From: an uncultured Aliiroseovarius sp.
Lineage (GTDB): Bacteria > Pseudomonadota > Alphaproteobacteria > Rhodobacterales > Rhodobacteraceae
Length of the DNA stretch: 64,000 nucleotides
Assembly: GCF_947492455.1 (NCBI RefSeq)
Contig: NZ_CANLNB010000003.1
Coordinates: forward strand, 310,001 to 374,000
Direction of reading: 5' to 3'
Shown here: positions 33,262 to 42,070 of the stretch, one piece after another
Numbering within the stretch: the stretch's first letter is position 1
Layout: each line of letters opens with the position of its first letter
Translations under genes and position numbers: made by a program
Notes under the pieces: model-generated
Seen by the model: the letters and a program-made list of their open reading frames with translations, nothing else
What the model was told of the DNA's origin: nothing
Databases searched by the model: none

Positions 33262-34473
33262 TTAGAACTCGACCGGGCCGTCCAGTTCGTGGACCTGCCA
33301 CGGCAACCCGTGTTCGTTCAGCATGTCCATGAAGTTGTCAGGGTCCAGCTGCTCCATGTTCCAGACGCCGGGCTGGGTCCAGTTGCCTTTCAGAACCTGC
33401 GCCGCGCCGATCATGGCGGGGACGCCGGTGGTGTAGGACACAGCCTGCGAGCCGACCTCGGCATAACACTCTTCGTGGTCGCAGATATTGTAGATGTAGA
33501 AGGTCTTCTCGCCCGAGCCGTCCTTGGCCTGACCGGTCGCAATGTCGCCAATGCAGGCCTTGCCCTTGGTCTCGGCGCCCAGATCGCCGGGATCGGGCAG
33601 CAGAGTTTTCAGGAATTGGATCGGGATGATTTCCTGACCGTCATGCATCACCGGATCGATGCGGGTCATGCCGACATTTTCCAGCACTTTGGCGTGCATG
33701 ATATAGGCGTCGCCGAAGGTCATCCAGAAACGGGCGCGCTCGATCTCGGGGAAGTGGGTCGACAGGCTCTCCAGCTCCTCGTGATACATCAGGTACATGT
33801 TTTTGTTTCCAATGGCGGGGAAATCGAACTCGACCTTGGTGGTCATGGCCGGGCTGGTCTGCCAATCACCGTTTTCCCAGTGACGCACCTCGGCCAGCAC
33901 TTCGCGCAGGTTAATCTCCGGGTTGAAGTTGGTGGCAAATTCCTGATCGTTCGAGCCGCCATTAGCGTCCAGAATGTCGATCTGGCGGATGGTGTCCAGC
34001 TTGTGCTTCTTCAGCCAGGTCGCAAAGACCGAGGTCACACCCGGATCGAAGCCCGAGCCCAGAATGGCGGTCAGGCCAGCTTCTTTGAAGCGGTCCTGAT
34101 AGGCCCATTGCCAGTGATATTCGAACTTGGCAACGTCCTCGGGTTCATAGTTCGCGGTGTCCAGATAGTGGCAACCCGCCTCAAGACAGGCGTCCATCAG
34201 AACCAGATCCTGATAGGGCAGGGCCAGGTTTACAAGGATCTCGGCACCGGTTTCCTTGATCAGCTTAACGGTGTCTTCGACTTTGTAAGCGTCCAGTTCA
34301 GCGGTCTTAATGTCCACGCCCACGCGCTCTTTCACGCTTGCGGCAATCGCATCACATTTCGATTTGGTCCGGCTTGCCAGCGTGATCTCTGTGAAGATAT
34401 CCGCGTTCATTGCCATTTTGTGCACAGCGGCATGGCTGACGCCACCGGCACCTACGACGAGTGTCTTTCCCAT
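33262..34473 (-). CDS. Carboxy(nor)spermidine dehydrogenase (saccharopine dehydrogenase family)
   Basis: The 403-residue product has the NAD(P)-binding start KTLVVGAGGVSHAAVHKMA and GSGFDPGVTSVFA. It continues with a saccharopine-reductase-like C-terminal domain. In the CASDH/CASDC route it condenses putrescine with aspartate semialdehyde and reduces the product to carboxyspermidine. Its place between speA and nspC, plus length and motifs, support that function over lysine metabolism. It starts 15 bases after speA. Confidence 0.88.
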   Translation of the reverse strand: MGKTLVVGAGGVSHAAVHKMAMNADIFTEITLASRTKSKCDAIAASVKERVGVDIKTAELDAYKVEDTVKLIKETGAEILVNLALPYQDLVLMDACLEAGCHYLDTANYEPEDVAKFEYHWQWAYQDRFKEAGLTAILGSGFDPGVTSVFATWLKKHKLDTIRQIDILDANGGSNDQEFATNFNPEINLREVLAEVRHWENGDWQTSPAMTTKVEFDFPAIGNKNMYLMYHEELESLSTHFPEIERARFWMTFGDAYIMHAKVLENVGMTRIDPVMHDGQEIIPIQFLKTLLPDPGDLGAETKGKACIGDIATGQAKDGSGEKTFYIYNICDHEECYAEVGSQAVSYTTGVPAMIGAAQVLKGNWTQPGVWNMEQLDPDNFMDMLNEHGLPWQVHELDGPVEF

Positions 34474-34488
34474 GATGATCTCCTGTGG

Positions 34489-36378
34489 TTATTCAAAGTA
34501 AGTGTAACCGTTCATCGAGCCGCGATAGGCATCGATGAGGGTCTTGCGTTCATTGGCTTGGATCGATCCGGCGGAAATCGCCTCGTCCACCATTTTGCGG
34601 AAGGCGGCGATACAGTCTGCCGGGTCGTATTCAACGTAGGACAGAACCTCGGCAATGGTGTCGCCTTCCTGCTCGTGAAGCAAGTCAAAGCCGCCATCTT
34701 CGCGCAGGTCGATGGTCACGACGTTGGTGTCCCCAAAAAGGTTATGTAGGTCGCCCAACGTTTCCTGATAGGCACCGACGAAGAACACGCCCAGATAATA
34801 GGGCTGGTCTTCGGGCAGCGAGTGGACAGGTAAGGACGGCGCGATGTCGCCCGCCAGGATGAACTTGTCCATTTTGCCGTCGCTATCACAGGTAATGTCC
34901 GACAGAACCGCGCGGCGGTCCGGTTCTTGATCCAGCATTTGCAGCGGAATGATCGGGTGCAGCTGGTCAATGGCCCAGACATCCGGCAGCGACTGGAAGA
35001 CCGAGAAGTTGCAGTGATAGACGTCCGCGATCTTCTGCAGCTCTTTGTCCAGATCACCCGATTGTTCGGTCCCGCGTGCGATGTCTTTGATCCGCGCCAT
35101 CAGGTTCAGATAGATCCGTTCGGCCCGCGCCATCTGGCGCAGGTCCACATGGCTACGGCGGAAGAGGGCGCGCAGTTCATCGCGATAGAACCGGGCGTCG
35201 TTCCAGCATTCCTGCACGCGATCGGGCACCAGGTACCCCGAGATCGCGGCAAGGTCGGCCACAAGGTGATGGTCGTCCGGCTTGACCGCAGGCGCGTCGG
35301 GCGCGTCGTAGAGCGTGCTTTCCAGTACGTCGAAGATCAGCATGGACGAGGTCGCCGACACCGCGCGGCCGCTTTCGGTGACCAGAATGGGGTGCTCGAG
35401 GCTCTCTTCGTCCATCGCATATCCCACGGTCTCGACCACATTGGCGCAGTATTCGGCCATCGTGTAGTTGATCGAGTTTTCCGCAGCGCGTTTCTCACCC
35501 GTGTAGTCAACACCCAGACCGCCGCCCAGATCCAGATGGGTCAGCGGTGCGCCCTCGCGGGTCAGCTCGGCGAAATAGCGGCAGGCCTCGGTCGCGGCGC
35601 GGCGCACGTCGTTTACGTCCGGCACCTGAGACCCCAGATGCGAGTGTTGCAGCTTCAGGCAATGCAGCAGGTTTTCGCCGCGCAGGCGGTCAACCACGCG
35701 CAGAAGCTGGTCGGTGTTCATACCGAAGGCCGACCGATCGCCCGAGCTGCTTTGCCATTTGCCACCGATCTGGTTGGTCAGCTTGACCCGCACACCCAGA
35801 AGCGGATCGATCCCTAGGTCCTTGGCGACCTCGATCACGATCTCGGCCTCTTTGGGGCTTTCCAGCACGATCACGGTGTTAAAGCCCATGCGGCGTGACA
35901 GGATGGCCAGCCGGATGAACTCGGCATCTTTGACGCCATTACAGACAATCAGCGCCTCTTTCGACAGGCGATGGGCCAGCGCGATGACCAATTCAGGCTT
36001 GGAGCCAGCTTCGAGCCCATAGTCGAACTGACGGCCGAACTCGACAATGCGGTCCACCACCTGCGCTTGCTGGTTCACTTTGATCGGAAACACCCCGCGA
36101 TAAGGTGCGCGATAGCCCGTCTTGGCAATCGCCGCTGCAAAGCTGTCATTCAGGTGCTGGATTTCCGATTCAAGAAAGCTTTTCACACGCAGAACCAGCG
36201 GGCTGGCGATGCCACGCTGGCGCAAATCTCTTAGGATATGCGGTAGGCTGAGCGGCGCTGTGTCCGGATGGGCCGGATCACACAGCGCAACGTCGCCATT
36301 CGGCAGAACCGAGAGAAGGCCTTTGCTCCAACGGTCGATGCCGTAAATGGAGTCAGAAAGGGGCTGTCCTTTGGGCAT
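34489..36378 (-). CDS. speA: Biosynthetic arginine decarboxylase
   Basis: The 629-residue product is a long fold-III PLP decarboxylase. The PLP lysine is in YRGVFPIKVNQQAQVVD; LDLGGGLGVDYTG and RMGFNTVIVLESPKEAEIVIEVAKDLG also match SpeA. It converts arginine to agmatine. It is the first gene of the polyamine operon; a 270-base untranslated region upstream holds a possible leader peptide. Confidence 0.95.
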   Translation of the reverse strand: MPKGQPLSDSIYGIDRWSKGLLSVLPNGDVALCDPAHPDTAPLSLPHILRDLRQRGIASPLVLRVKSFLESEIQHLNDSFAAAIAKTGYRAPYRGVFPIKVNQQAQVVDRIVEFGRQFDYGLEAGSKPELVIALAHRLSKEALIVCNGVKDAEFIRLAILSRRMGFNTVIVLESPKEAEIVIEVAKDLGIDPLLGVRVKLTNQIGGKWQSSSGDRSAFGMNTDQLLRVVDRLRGENLLHCLKLQHSHLGSQVPDVNDVRRAATEACRYFAELTREGAPLTHLDLGGGLGVDYTGEKRAAENSINYTMAEYCANVVETVGYAMDEESLEHPILVTESGRAVSATSSMLIFDVLESTLYDAPDAPAVKPDDHHLVADLAAISGYLVPDRVQECWNDARFYRDELRALFRRSHVDLRQMARAERIYLNLMARIKDIARGTEQSGDLDKELQKIADVYHCNFSVFQSLPDVWAIDQLHPIIPLQMLDQEPDRRAVLSDITCDSDGKMDKFILAGDIAPSLPVHSLPEDQPYYLGVFFVGAYQETLGDLHNLFGDTNVVTIDLREDGGFDLLHEQEGDTIAEVLSYVEYDPADCIAAFRKMVDEAISAGSIQANERKTLIDAYRGSMNGYTYFE

Positions 36379-36453
36379 TCGAACAAACCTATTCTAGAGG
36401 TGAATTGTAGAAGGGGGGGGAGTGTTTGCGTGCGGCGTCATTGCCGCGCAGGA

Positions 36454-36501
36454 CTACGCGGGTTCGATCTGTCCAGCATTATTGAAATGAAGCCATTTCA
36501 T
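36454..36501 (-). CDS. Possible leader peptide upstream of speA
   Basis: A 15-codon frame (MKWLHFNNAGQIEPA) starts at ATG 36501 and has GGAG nine bases before it, stopping at TAG 75 bases before speA. The start lies in a hairpin TGAAATG-AAGC-CATTTCA (36483-36500). Polyamine genes of some bacteria are controlled by such small frames. The frame is too short to exclude chance. Confidence 0.3.
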   Translation of the reverse strand: MKWLHFNNAGQIEPA

Positions 36502-36577
36502 CAGCACATTCTCCAATCCGGAACAACCCGGATGCAAAACCGCCGATATATTTCGTTGAAATCTGAGTCAATAAAAA

Positions 36578-36604
36578 AAGACCCGCACCTGATGGGCGGG
36601 TCTT
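36578..36604 (-). terminator. Intrinsic terminator of gap
   Basis: AAGACCCGC and GCGGGTCTT form a 9-bp stem with a 9-base loop. On the minus strand seven Ts follow. It lies 61 bases past the gap stop. The adjacent 36379-36577 stretch is the speA leader/promoter region. Confidence 0.9.
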
Positions 36605-36665
36605 CAGTTGCTAGGAAGAGGGTGTGACCTACGAAGCGTCGGATGTGCCCCGTAAGGCCGTTGTC

Positions 36666-37697
36666 TTAGCTTGCCAGCTTCAGGTTTTCTTGGGCCTTCA
36701 GCAGCTCTCCGATCCGGCGACCCGTATCGATCATCCGGTTCGAGAAACCCCATTCGTTGTCATACCAGCTAACCACGCGCACCAGCCCGTCTTCGGTGAC
36801 GGCGGTCTGGGCCGAGGCGAAGCAAGACGAATGCGGGTCGTGGTTGAAGTCGATCGACACCATCGGGTCTTTTTCATAGGACAGAACGCCCTTCAGCGGA
36901 CCTGCGGCGGCTTCTGCGATGGCGGCGTTAATCTCGTCCCGGGTGGCCGGGCGCTCGGGCATGAAGCTCAGGTCGACCAGCGATACATTCGGGGTGGGCA
37001 CGCGTACGGCAGAGCCTTCCAGCTTGCCTTTCAGCTCGGGCAGGACCAGCGAAATCGCGCGCGCTGCCCCGGTCGAGGTCGGCACCATCGACATAGACGC
37101 CGCACGACCGCGATAGAGGTCTTTGTGGTTGGTGTCGTGGCTGGGCTGATCGCCGGTGAATGCGTGAATCGTGGTCATATAGCCGGTCTTGATGCCAAAC
37201 GCGTTGTGCAAAACCATTGCCACGGGGGCCAGACAGTTGGTGGTGCAAGATGCGTTCGACACGATCACGTCGTCGGCCGTCAGGTCGGCGTCGTTCACGC
37301 CATAAACCACGGTCCGGTCGGCATCCTTGCCGGGGGCCGAGATCAACACGCGCTTCGAGCCGTTTTCAAGCAACCGCGCGGCCTGATCGCGGGCGGTGAA
37401 CAGCCCGGTGCATTCATAAGCAACGTCGACATCGCCCCAGGGAAGCTCCTCGGGGTTGCGCAGTGCGGTCAGGCGGATGCGGCGCGTGCCGACCACAAGC
37501 GTATCATCTTCGATGGCAACGGTCTCGCGCAGGCGACCATGCACACTGTCGTATTTCAGCAGATGCGCGATGTTCTTGGGCGGGGCGAGGTCGTTGATGG
37601 CGACAACCTCGATATCCTGGGCATCCTGTTCGATCAGGGCGCGCAGAACGCCGCGGCCAATACGTCCGAAACCGTTGATCGCGATCTTAAGTGTCAT
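36666..37697 (-). CDS. gap: Type I glyceraldehyde-3-phosphate dehydrogenase
   Basis: The 343-residue product has the NAD-binding start IAINGFGRIGRGVLRAL, INDLAPP and the catalytic SNASCTTNC with Cys151, then VPTSTGAARA and SWYDNEWGFSNRM at the end. It oxidises glyceraldehyde 3-phosphate in glycolysis or works in reverse. Two LacI-type operators lie within 75 bases of the start, so this copy seems tied to a sugar regulon. It is a single-gene transcript with its own terminator. Confidence 0.95.
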   Translation of the reverse strand: MTLKIAINGFGRIGRGVLRALIEQDAQDIEVVAINDLAPPKNIAHLLKYDSVHGRLRETVAIEDDTLVVGTRRIRLTALRNPEELPWGDVDVAYECTGLFTARDQAARLLENGSKRVLISAPGKDADRTVVYGVNDADLTADDVIVSNASCTTNCLAPVAMVLHNAFGIKTGYMTTIHAFTGDQPSHDTNHKDLYRGRAASMSMVPTSTGAARAISLVLPELKGKLEGSAVRVPTPNVSLVDLSFMPERPATRDEINAAIAEAAAGPLKGVLSYEKDPMVSIDFNHDPHSSCFASAQTAVTEDGLVRVVSWYDNEWGFSNRMIDTGRRIGELLKAQENLKLAS

Positions 37698-37731
37698 GGT
37701 CTTATCCTCTTCGCGGTGTGCTCAGTGATTT

Positions 37732-37769
37732 GATAGCGCTAACATGTTTGGCGCGTATTTAGCGCTAAC
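37732..37769 (-). promoter_or_regulatory. Two LacI-type operators before gap
   Basis: GATAGCGCTAAC (37732-37743) and TTTAGCGCTAAC (37758-37769) are 26 bases apart, 35 and 61 bases upstream of the gap start. The centre AGCGCT is self-complementary and TTAGCGCTAA is a perfect palindrome. The same 12-mer recurs at 38764 before the fructokinase gene. This AGCGCT core is typical of LacI-family sites. Confidence 0.7.
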
Positions 37770-37780
37770 AGATCCATTTG

Positions 37781-38707
37781 TCAAAGCTCTTCTGCCCATG
37801 GCGGGTTCGCACCGGCGCGTGACACGGTGACGGCGGCGGCTTTCGCCCCGTGTTCCATCGCTTGCTGCAAAGTATCTGACGACAGGTTATGCAGTTGGTC
37901 CTTGGTCAGGCACCCCAGCTCTGACAGCTTCGCCAGGAAGCCCGCGTTGAACGTATCCCCGGCACCCACGGTGTCTTTGATGTCCACCCGTTGGGCAGGC
38001 ACTTGAACCTCGGTCCCGTCGGCTAGGAAACCGCTTGCCCCCGCGCCGCCGCGCGTCAGGATCACAACCGACAGCCCCTTCTCCAGAAGCATCGCCACCT
38101 TCTCGTTCAGGGACAGGGGGGCGGGCAGCAGCCAGTTCAGGTCCTCGTCCGAGACTTTGACGATGTCAGCCTGCGCGACCATGCGGTCCAGCCGGGTGCG
38201 ATAGCGGTCGATATCCTGAATGAAGCGCGGGCGGATGTTGGGATCGATCATCACCACGCGCTGTGCGGCTTCCTCCGCCAGCAGTGCCGCATAGGCGTCG
38301 GCAGCGGGCTCGCAGGCAAGGCTGATCCCGCCGAAAAACAGCGCCGAGACTTCCGGGGACAGCGCCGGGATGTCCGCCGGGGTCAGCATGCGCCCAGCCG
38401 AGTTTTCGTCAAAGAAGCAATAGGTTGCGTGCCCATCGACAAGCCGCACGAAGGCCAGTGTCGTGGGGCGGTCCGAGGGGATCACATGCGTGGTGTCCAC
38501 ATGGCTGGCCTTCAGAGACTCGCTCAGCTGACGCCCAAACATGTCGGTCGACAGCCCGGTCAGCATCCCGGTCTGCACCCCCAGACGCCCCAGCGCGATG
38601 GCGGTATTGAACACCGCCCCGCCGGAATGCGGCACAAACCCGTCCGGTCCCGCCGTCGTGGGGGTCGGGATCATGTCAATCAGAGCTTCTCCGCAGCAAA
38701 GGATCAC
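37781..38707 (-). CDS. PfkB family carbohydrate kinase, probably fructokinase
   Basis: The 308-residue product starts ILCCGEALIDMIPTP and has HSGGAVFNTAIALGRLG near residue 27, typical of fructokinases. The PfkB anion-hole motif is DTVGAGDTFNAGFLAKL with the catalytic Asp. It would phosphorylate fructose or a close sugar. A LacI-type operator 57 bases upstream matches those before gap. It is downstream of an isomerase gene on the same strand with an 111-base gap. Confidence 0.85.
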   Translation of the reverse strand: MILCCGEALIDMIPTPTTAGPDGFVPHSGGAVFNTAIALGRLGVQTGMLTGLSTDMFGRQLSESLKASHVDTTHVIPSDRPTTLAFVRLVDGHATYCFFDENSAGRMLTPADIPALSPEVSALFFGGISLACEPAADAYAALLAEEAAQRVVMIDPNIRPRFIQDIDRYRTRLDRMVAQADIVKVSDEDLNWLLPAPLSLNEKVAMLLEKGLSVVILTRGGAGASGFLADGTEVQVPAQRVDIKDTVGAGDTFNAGFLAKLSELGCLTKDQLHNLSSDTLQQAMEHGAKAAAVTVSRAGANPPWAEEL

Positions 38708-38763
38708 GTCTCTCTCCTGTTTGGGTGTGCCGCATAGGCGCGTTGGCCGAGTTCACGTGAGCT

Positions 38764-38775
38764 GATAGCGCTAAC
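38764..38775 (-). promoter_or_regulatory. LacI-type operator before the fructokinase gene
   Basis: GATAGCGCTAAC is identical to the gap-proximal site at 37732-37743. It lies 57 bases upstream of the kinase start. The regulator gene itself is not in the window. Confidence 0.65.
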
Positions 38776-38818
38776 GGAGCTGAATGTCAAAGGGCTGCGA
38801 CAGCCCGCCCTGTGCATA

Positions 38819-39505
38819 TTAACCAAGCCAGGATTTATAGTCGCTGACCAGCAAATGTGTGGGGGCTTCGTCCTCCTCGATCTCGGCGAAGCGGCCAATG
38901 GGTGCGCGGAAGATGTTGTCGGTTTCGTCGTCATTGACGGTCGAGACCTCGCCGATCAGCACATCGCCACCTTCGCCCCAGAAGGCGTGCCAGTCGCCGG
39001 GCATCAGGGTGACGCTTTCACCGGGGGCGAGCTTCAGTTTTTCACCGGGGGCAAAGTCGCGCTGGATCCCGTCGCAATAGACCGTACCGCCGCGATCCTC
39101 GGCGAAATTTCCATCGTCGTCGGAGCCATAAAGCTCGATCACCAGCGTTGCACCACCTCGGTTGATGATGTCCTCGGCCTTGATCACATGGGTGTGCATC
39201 GGGCTGAGCTGGTCTTGGCGCGAGATCAGCAGTTTCTCGGCATAACACATGCCACCACCACGCTGCAGATCCGCAAGCCGCCCGTTGCGCAGGGTGAACA
39301 GGAACAAGCCCATTTCGTCAAAGCGCCCATCGCCGTAATCGGTAATGTCCCAGCCACAGCGCGCGGTGATCACGTTCCGGGCCACATCGCGCTTGGCCTT
39401 GAATTCTTCAGGTGTCCAATAGGCAAAGGGCGGCAAGACGAAGCCATGCTGGCGGATCATCTCATCCGCTTCCGCCATGATCTGGTTAATTCGAGAGCGT
39501 TTCAT
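38819..39505 (-). CDS. D-lyxose/D-mannose isomerase family protein
   Basis: The 228-residue product has the cupin fold of the D-lyxose ketol-isomerase family. It shows LPPFAYWTPEEFKAK, RCGWDITDYGDGRFDEMGLFLFTLRNG and the metal site in QLSPMHTHVIKAEDIINRGG with further HxH/Glu residues, plus PGDWHAFWGEGGDVLIGEVS. It would interconvert lyxose and xylulose or mannose and fructose. It sits before fructokinase, so mannose to fructose to fructose phosphate is a sensible path. Start M at 39505 is preferred on sequence; an in-frame GTG at 39529 is the alternative. Confidence 0.8.
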   Translation of the reverse strand: MKRSRINQIMAEADEMIRQHGFVLPPFAYWTPEEFKAKRDVARNVITARCGWDITDYGDGRFDEMGLFLFTLRNGRLADLQRGGGMCYAEKLLISRQDQLSPMHTHVIKAEDIINRGGATLVIELYGSDDDGNFAEDRGGTVYCDGIQRDFAPGEKLKLAPGESVTLMPGDWHAFWGEGGDVLIGEVSTVNDDETDNIFRAPIGRFAEIEEDEAPTHLLVSDYKSWLG

Positions 39506-39616
39506 TCGTGGGACCGTGTGAGGGGCCACCGCGCGACGGCGCTGGGGCGGTTACTGACGAACCCTGAATAGGGATCACTTCGCCAAACGAGTCAAATGCC
39601 TATTTCACGGCATCCC

Positions 39617-40762
39617 TTACCCGATCCGATGCCCCTCGGACCACACGCCGTGCAGGACGGGCGCGTGTTCAAAGCGGGCAAACCGGATCAGGTCCGCGCG
39701 CTTGCCGATCGCAATCACGCCCCGATCTTCCAGTCCGACAGCGCGGGCGGGTGCATGGGTGACGGTTCCCAGACCGCGCGCGAGATCTCCCCACATGTCG
39801 CCCAGTTGAAGGGCCGCCAACATCAGCGACGAGGGCACGTAATCCGACGACAGGATGTCCAAGAGGTCCAGTTTGGCCAGATCAGACGCCGCCACGTTTC
39901 CGGAATGCGATCCGCCACGCACCACGTTGGGGGCGCCCATGATGTTGGCGATGCCTGCGCCGTGATTGGCGCGCGCGGCTTCGATCGTTGTGGGGAACTC
40001 GGCCAGATGAATGCCATAGCCCGCCGATGTCGCAACCTGTTCTGGAGTTGTGTCATCGTGGCTGGCAAGGGTCGCCCCTAGACGTGCAGCGTGGTCCACC
40101 GTCGCCCGTTCATGCGTCACGCCCAGCTTATCCTGCAGCCCGGTCAGGAAGGCGATGTAATCCTCAAACTCGGCATCCTGCATGGCGTATTTACCCTGAA
40201 TGTAGGCCTTGAATTTGGCCACATCGGTGAACTGCCGCTGCCCGGGCGTATGGTCCATCATGCTGACAATGCCCACCCGGTCCTTGGGTGAAAACTCGGC
40301 CAGCTCTTCGGGCAGGGTTTCCGAACAAATCTCGGCGCGCAGATGCAGATGGTGCGAGATCTTCAGTCCGCCCTTGGCACGCAGGGTCAGGATTTCATCG
40401 GCAAGCGCACGGGCATATTTGCCGTAGTTCTTGCGCCCGTCGGAATGGATCGAGCCCACCCGCAACGCATCGAACACAGTGGTGATCCCGACCGAGGCAA
40501 GCTCGGCGTCGTGGGCGACGATCGCGGCGTCATGCGGCCAATCCACCCGGGGACGTGGGCGGATGTGGCGCTCCAGATTGTCGGTGTGCAACTCGACCAA
40601 CCCCGGCGCGATATAGTCGCCAAAGCAGTCCTCGGCGCCCTGCGGCACGTGGGTGCCTTGGTCTATGGCGGTGATTTTGCCGTTGGTCACGGTCAAGGCC
40701 CCGGTAATAACCTCGTTTTCCAGAACAAGTTTGGCGTTGGCGAGGGTGAAGGTCTGTGTCAT
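39617..40762 (-). CDS. phnM: Alpha-D-ribose 1-methylphosphonate 5-triphosphate diphosphatase PhnM, first copy
   Basis: The 381-residue amidohydrolase-fold product has YIAPGLVELHTDNLERHIRPRP, DHTPGQRQF, THERATVDHAARLGATLASHDD and APNVVRGGSHSGNVAA, all typical of PhnM. It cleaves pyrophosphate from ribose 1-methylphosphonate 5-triphosphate in the C-P lyase pathway. Start is MTQTFTLANAKLVLEN at 40762. It is divergent from the DUF1045 gene. A second, more distant phnM lies at 47522. Confidence 0.9.
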   Translation of the reverse strand: MTQTFTLANAKLVLENEVITGALTVTNGKITAIDQGTHVPQGAEDCFGDYIAPGLVELHTDNLERHIRPRPRVDWPHDAAIVAHDAELASVGITTVFDALRVGSIHSDGRKNYGKYARALADEILTLRAKGGLKISHHLHLRAEICSETLPEELAEFSPKDRVGIVSMMDHTPGQRQFTDVAKFKAYIQGKYAMQDAEFEDYIAFLTGLQDKLGVTHERATVDHAARLGATLASHDDTTPEQVATSAGYGIHLAEFPTTIEAARANHGAGIANIMGAPNVVRGGSHSGNVAASDLAKLDLLDILSSDYVPSSLMLAALQLGDMWGDLARGLGTVTHAPARAVGLEDRGVIAIGKRADLIRFARFEHAPVLHGVWSEGHRIG

Positions 40763-40832
40763 CTGAGTGTCACGCTTTACTGTCAGAGAAGGGCCGATTT
40801 TGAATAGCACAATCGGACCGGAAGAGGGTGAA

Positions 40833-41534
40833 ATGCAGTTCAATCGCTATGCGATCTATTACACGGCGCCACAGGGCGCGCTGGCGGATTTCGGGGCCAG
40901 CTGGTTGGGATGGGACTTGGTTACAGGTCGCGAAGTGCCCCACCAAACCCTGCCGGATCTGTCGCAGCACGAGATTGCCGATATTACCCAGACCCCGCGC
41001 AAATACGGGTTTCACGGCACCATCAAGCCGCCCTTTCGTCTGGCCGATGGTTGCGACGCAGAAGGGCTTTTGCAGGCGTTTCAAGACGCCGCGCGTCAGG
41101 TCGCCCCGGTCACGTTGGACGGGTTGAAGTTGGCCCAGATCGGCCGGTTTCTGGCGCTGGTGATCGACGGGGATCAGGCACCGCTGGCCGCTTTGGCGGG
41201 TCATATGGTGGCCAAGCTCGACCCATTCCGCGCGCCGGCCAATGACGCCGAGTTGGCCCGCCGCCGCGCTGCGGGCCTGACGCCCGCGCAGGACGAAACG
41301 CTCGTGAAATGGGGCTATCCTTACGTCTTTGACGAATTCAAGTTCCACCTGACCCTGTCGGGCAAACTGGACCCCAGCCGCGCCGCGCAGGTCTGCGACG
41401 TGTTGGCGCCTTTGGTGGCGCCAATCCTGCCGCGTCCGTTCGTGGTGGGCGATCTGACCCTTGTGGGGGAAGATGCAGAGGGCCGGTTTCACGAGATCTC
41501 TCGCATCGCGCTGGGTGCATCTGCGACGTCCTGA
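40833..41534 (+). CDS. DUF1045 phosphonate-operon accessory protein
   Basis: The 233-residue product starts QFNRYAIYYTAPQGALADFGASWLGWD and contains KYGFHGTIKPPFRLADG and FDEFKFHLTLSGKL. The two H-x-T/S motifs (HGTIKP and HLTLSG) resemble 2H phosphoesterases. The family is found in C-P lyase operons and its exact role is unclear; a cyclic-phosphate esterase role is an inference. It is divergent from phnM and its end overlaps the phnN end by 46 bases on the other strand. Confidence 0.8.
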   Translation: MQFNRYAIYYTAPQGALADFGASWLGWDLVTGREVPHQTLPDLSQHEIADITQTPRKYGFHGTIKPPFRLADGCDAEGLLQAFQDAARQVAPVTLDGLKLAQIGRFLALVIDGDQAPLAALAGHMVAKLDPFRAPANDAELARRRAAGLTPAQDETLVKWGYPYVFDEFKFHLTLSGKLDPSRAAQVCDVLAPLVAPILPRPFVVGDLTLVGEDAEGRFHEISRIALGASATS

Positions 41535-42070
41535 TCGGCGAGGCGCGCAAGGATCGTTCCGACGGTGTCGTCCAGCGGGCCGTCATTCACCACATTGATT
41601 ACGGTCAGCCCGCCGGGCAGGTCCACCTGCCTCGCAAGCCGTTTGGCGATGCTGTCTGCGCTTTCGCGCCCGCGTGCGGCCAGACGGTGCGCTAGAACCT
41701 CGGGGCTTGCGCTCAGGTTCACCACGATGAACCCGGGGAAGGCCGTATGGGCGTCCGTCAACACCTTGCGGGACAAGTTAACCAGCGCATTTCGGCCCTG
41801 ATCCAGAAAGGCCAGTTCCGTTTTCGGAATGCCATAGCGCAGGTCATGGGCGGGCCAGTGCAGGGCGAACCGGCCACGGGTCAGATCCGCGTCAAACGTG
41901 GCCTCGTCGCAGCCGTCAAACTGCTCGCCACCCGCTGCACTGGGCCGGGTGATCACGCGCCGCACAAGGTGGAAATCTGCCGCCTTGGCCAGCGCCTCCA
42001 TCACGCTGTCTTTGCCAACGCCCGAGGGACCGACGACGGCGATCAGACGTCCGGGTGCGACGGCCATCAC
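41489..42070 (-). CDS. phnN: Ribose 1,5-bisphosphate phosphokinase PhnN
   Basis: The 193-residue P-loop kinase starts MMAVAPGRLIAVVGPSGVGKDSVMEAL, with RRVITRPSAAGGEQFDG and a lid-like C-terminal part. It phosphorylates ribose 1,5-bisphosphate to PRPP. It overlaps phnL by 4 bases. Its last 46 bases run antisense to the DUF1045 gene, so the two transcripts converge. Confidence 0.9.
   Translation of the reverse strand: MMAVAPGRLIAVVGPSGVGKDSVMEALAKAADFHLVRRVITRPSAAGGEQFDGCDEATFDADLTRGRFALHWPAHDLRYGIPKTELAFLDQGRNALVNLSRKVLTDAHTAFPGFIVVNLSASPEVLAHRLAARGRESADSIAKRLARQVDLPGGLTVINVVNDGPLDDTVGTILARLADQDVADAPSAMREIS

Noticed and set aside
33289-34749. 486-codon frame opposite the carboxyspermidine dehydrogenase and speA genes
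   Set aside because: It runs antisense across two real genes and has no ribosome site or domain.
40766-40785. Two TGTCA halves between phnM and DUF1045 as a PHO-box
   Set aside because: The halves are 13 bases apart, not 11, so they would not fit a PhoB dimer.
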